A DNA stretch of 5,678 nucleotides from an uncultured bacterium. GTDB taxonomy: Bacteria; Patescibacteriota; Saccharimonadia; Saccharimonadales; Saccharimonadaceae. Shown one piece after another: positions 4,415 through 5,678 of the stretch (positions within the stretch are counted from its first letter, which is position 1; every line of letters begins with the position of its first letter). Both the position numbers and the translations under genes were made by a program. Under the pieces are notes generated by a model that was not told the DNA's origin, ran no database searches, and saw nothing but the letters and a program-made list of their open reading frames with translations. The stretch spans positions 1-5,678 of the forward strand of contig USNP01000040.1 of assembly GCA_900556165.1 (NCBI GenBank). Direction: 5' to 3'.

Positions 4415-4759
4415 ATGAGTAGCATTTTTGTGAAAGTGGTCGATAAAACCGTAAGTGACAAACAACTTTCGGTTGAACTCACCAAAATTCAACCCGTTAA
4501 AATTGAAGGTGAATCTGCGGAGCAAATCGTGAAAAATCTCGAAACCCTCCTTGACAGAAAAGATTCCCTTAAAATAACGGCTGGCAGTAGAATTTTTAGT
4601 AACGAAATGGTGCTGATGGAAGAAATTTTCGATATTTTCGAAACTCAAAACATCAACGATATGGCGTATTACTATCAAATTCAGCAAAACTCACCAGAGC
4701 AAAAAGATTTCGAAATTTTTTGCCGCAGCGGCGAAAGCACAGAAGTCAAAAAACTCTGA
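4415..4759 (+). CDS. Hypothetical protein (114 aa)
   Basis: The ATG at 4415 is preferred over the in-frame ATG at 4403: the TGGAGG at 4404-4409 is correctly spaced for 4415 and overlaps the earlier one. The protein is soluble, beginning MSSIFVKVVDKTVSDKQLSV, with no signal peptide. It has alternating strand-like and helix-like parts: VELTKIQPVKIEGES, a helix AEQIVKNLETLLDRK, a strand SLKITAGSRIF, a helix NEMVLMEEIFDIFETQ, then MAYYYQIQQNS and EIFCRSGES. This alpha/beta order suggests a small globular fold, but no family is recognised. It stops at TGA, showing that UGA is a stop in this genome. It forms its own transcription unit between the genes for 137 and 106 residues, on the same strand. 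Confidence 0.82.
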   Translation: MSSIFVKVVDKTVSDKQLSVELTKIQPVKIEGESAEQIVKNLETLLDRKDSLKITAGSRIFSNEMVLMEEIFDIFETQNINDMAYYYQIQQNSPEQKDFEIFCRSGESTEVKKL

Positions 4760-4766
4760 TCACCTT

Positions 4767-4798
4767 AACCTTGCGAATTCTCGCGAGGTTTTCTTTTT
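4767..4798 (+). terminator. Terminator of the 114-residue gene
   Basis: AACCTTGCGA pairs with TCGCGAGGTT (4767-4776 with 4781-4790, one T.G pair, loop ATTC), followed by TTCTTTTT. Confidence 0.9.
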
Positions 4799-4802
4799 AC
4801 TA

Positions 4803-4831
4803 TTGATTTTTATTAGAAAAAGTTGTATAAT
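4803..4831 (+). promoter_or_regulatory. Promoter of the 106-residue gene
   Basis: TTGATT (4803-4808) and TATAAT (4826-4831) are 17 nt apart. The leader from about 4838 is some 40 nt long. Confidence 0.85.
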
Positions 4832-4876
4832 ATTAAAGCGCTCGTTTGAGTAGCACATTAGAAAGAAGGGCTTTTT

Positions 4877-5197
4877 ATGGCTTTTTATAATTTTGTTTTT
4901 TGTACTTCTGCTGGCGATGAACTTCTTTATGAAGGCGACAGCGACAAACTTATGCGAGACTTGAAATTCGCAATTGATGGACCAAACCGCACAGGAACAG
5001 TTTTGGTTGAGGATGAAAAATTGTCAATTCGAAAAGAAGTTTTCGAAGAATTATCACAAATTAGAAAATCTTTCGGCAATAAAAAAGTTACCGGTTTTGA
5101 TATTTTCGATAGTTTTCAGTATTCGAAAAAGCGAAAATTTAGTGTTGAATTTCTTGAAGAAAATACAATTGAAGTAATTCGCATCAAAGAGGAGTAA
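4877..5197 (+). CDS. Hypothetical protein (106 aa)
   Basis: GAAGGG lies six bases before the ATG. The protein is small and acidic to neutral, with no signal peptide or membrane segment. It begins MAFYNFVFCTSAGDELLYEG, then SDKLMRDLKFAIDG (probable helix), GTVLVEDEKLSI (strand), a helix KEVFEELSQIRKSFG, FDIFDSFQYSKKRK and a final strand-rich EFLEENTIEVIRIKEE. The order of strands and helices is broadly like that of the 114-residue gene before it, but sequence similarity is faint and I would not call them paralogues without a profile search. Single-gene unit with its own promoter and terminator, convergent with the pilin gene. Function unknown. Confidence 0.82.
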   Translation: MAFYNFVFCTSAGDELLYEGDSDKLMRDLKFAIDGPNRTGTVLVEDEKLSIRKEVFEELSQIRKSFGNKKVTGFDIFDSFQYSKKRKFSVEFLEENTIEVIRIKEE

Positions 5198-5208
5198 AAG
5201 CTCAACTT

Positions 5209-5248
5209 TCAAAAGAATAAACCCTCAGATTGAGGGTTTTTAATTTTA
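5209..5248. terminator. Two-way terminator between convergent genes
   Basis: AAACCCTCA (5219-5227) pairs perfectly with TGAGGGTTT (5231-5239) around a GAT loop. TTAATTTT follows on the plus strand and ATTCTTTT on the minus strand, so it can serve both the 106-residue gene and the convergent pilin gene, whose stop lies 12 bases away. Confidence 0.88.
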
Positions 5249-5250
5249 CA

Positions 5251-5678
5251 CTATTCGATAAGGTCGAGACAATAGACACCGCCAGTTTCGAGCCGAATTC
5301 TAATGATTTCACCAGTTCCAGATTTATTTCGTTCCTCTATTCTAGGCGATTCATAATCACAAGCCATACGGTCGTTGAAAGTTATAGCACCAGTTCCAGG
5401 TTCATCTCCTCGTACAAAATTCCATAACCCCGCCTGTAGGAAGTAATCTTCACCAGAGGGATCCCTGAAAATCTCGCCATCTTTTCGAAGATATTCGTTT
5501 AAAAAGTTCTCCCAGTTTGGGAGTTTTGCCATAAATTCTCCATTATAGACACTTCCGAGCCTTCTCCCCTTATTATTCGCTCGATACTGCTGATAAGCTG
5601 CCTTTAACCGCGCCATATCATTCTTTCGCTGCGTATCTCTTTGTGATCGTTGGAGTGCTGGTAGTGCTAAGAATACCA
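5251..5678 (-). CDS. Type IV pilin-like protein, N-terminus beyond right edge
   Basis: The frame is open to the window edge; 141 residues are visible. The first ones, VFLALPALQRSQRDTQRKND, match the end of a type IV pilin N-terminal helix: the ALP corresponds to the helix kink near mature residue 22, and RDTQRKND leads into MARLKAAYQQYRANNKG. About 16 residues of the mature helix plus the prepilin peptide, with its GFTLxE cleavage site, should lie to the right. Two cysteines 30 residues apart (visible residues 106 and 136, in MACDYES and VYCLDLIE) probably close the C-terminal disulphide loop typical of pilins. The last strand, EIIRIRLETGGVYC, also fits. Pilins are exported, processed by a prepilin peptidase and assembled into fibres for attachment, twitching or DNA uptake. 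The internal ATG at 5616 is not a start. It could be a minor pilin; rank cannot be judged from one gene. Confidence 0.88.
   Translation of the reverse strand, partial: VFLALPALQRSQRDTQRKNDMARLKAAYQQYRANNKGRRLGSVYNGEFMAKLPNWENFLNEYLRKDGEIFRDPSGEDYFLQAGLWNFVRGDEPGTGAITFNDRMACDYESPRIEERNKSGTGEIIRIRLETGGVYCLDLIE

Noticed and set aside
4367..4687. 106-codon minus-strand ORF opposite the 114-residue gene
   Set aside because: The plus-strand gene has promoter, ribosome binding site and terminator; the minus-strand frame has none.
5230..5427. 65-codon plus-strand ORF opposite the pilin gene
   Set aside because: It starts inside the two-way terminator, has no ribosome binding site and is antisense to a recognisable pilin.
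1..5678. CRISPR array or complete insertion sequence
   Set aside because: I found no regularly spaced direct repeats, no transposase-like ORF and no paired terminal inverted repeats flanking a mobile unit.

Overview
The window is AT-rich, uses the standard genetic code (one gene stops at UGA) and has Gram-positive-style signals: AGGAG-type ribosome binding sites, near-consensus sigma70-type promoters with 17-nt spacers, and many short intrinsic terminators. A type IV pilin with an RDTQRKND segment, a sortase with a long Gln/Asn/Lys-rich cytoplasmic N-terminus, and compact small genes suggest a Saccharibacteria (TM7) / Candidate Phyla Radiation genome. That assignment rests on remembered family patterns, not on a search.

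Left part (1-1015, minus strand): a cluster of three very small genes (29, 60 and 43 codons; the 60-residue product has one membrane segment) preceded by a nested hairpin leader. It is followed by a separate promoter, a long folded leader of about 150 nt, and the start of a small multi-pass membrane protein that runs off the left edge. Both leaders contain pairings that are G.U in minus-strand RNA but C.A on the plus strand, which supports a role as minus-strand RNA.

Middle part (1016-2886): an AT-rich gap with ambiguous promoters, then tRNA-Leu(CAA) on the minus strand with two terminators behind it. A membrane-anchored sortase lies on the plus strand. The -10 boxes of the tRNA-Leu and sortase promoters overlap by two bases, so the two transcription units probably compete for polymerase.

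Scar-like stretch (2887-3660): a short open fragment on the minus strand with different codon use and no usable start codon, then about 350 bp of stop-rich AT sequence, then a possible small plus-strand transcript ending at a two-way terminator. tRNA-Gln(CUG) follows on the minus strand with its own promoter and terminators.

Right part (3807-5239, plus strand): three unrecognised small proteins (137, 114 and 106 residues), each with its own promoter, leader, ribosome binding site and intrinsic terminator. The last terminator is shared with a convergent minus-strand type IV pilin gene, whose N-terminal signal lies beyond the right edge. The sortase and the pilin point to surface display and attachment functions; no direct link between them is visible here.
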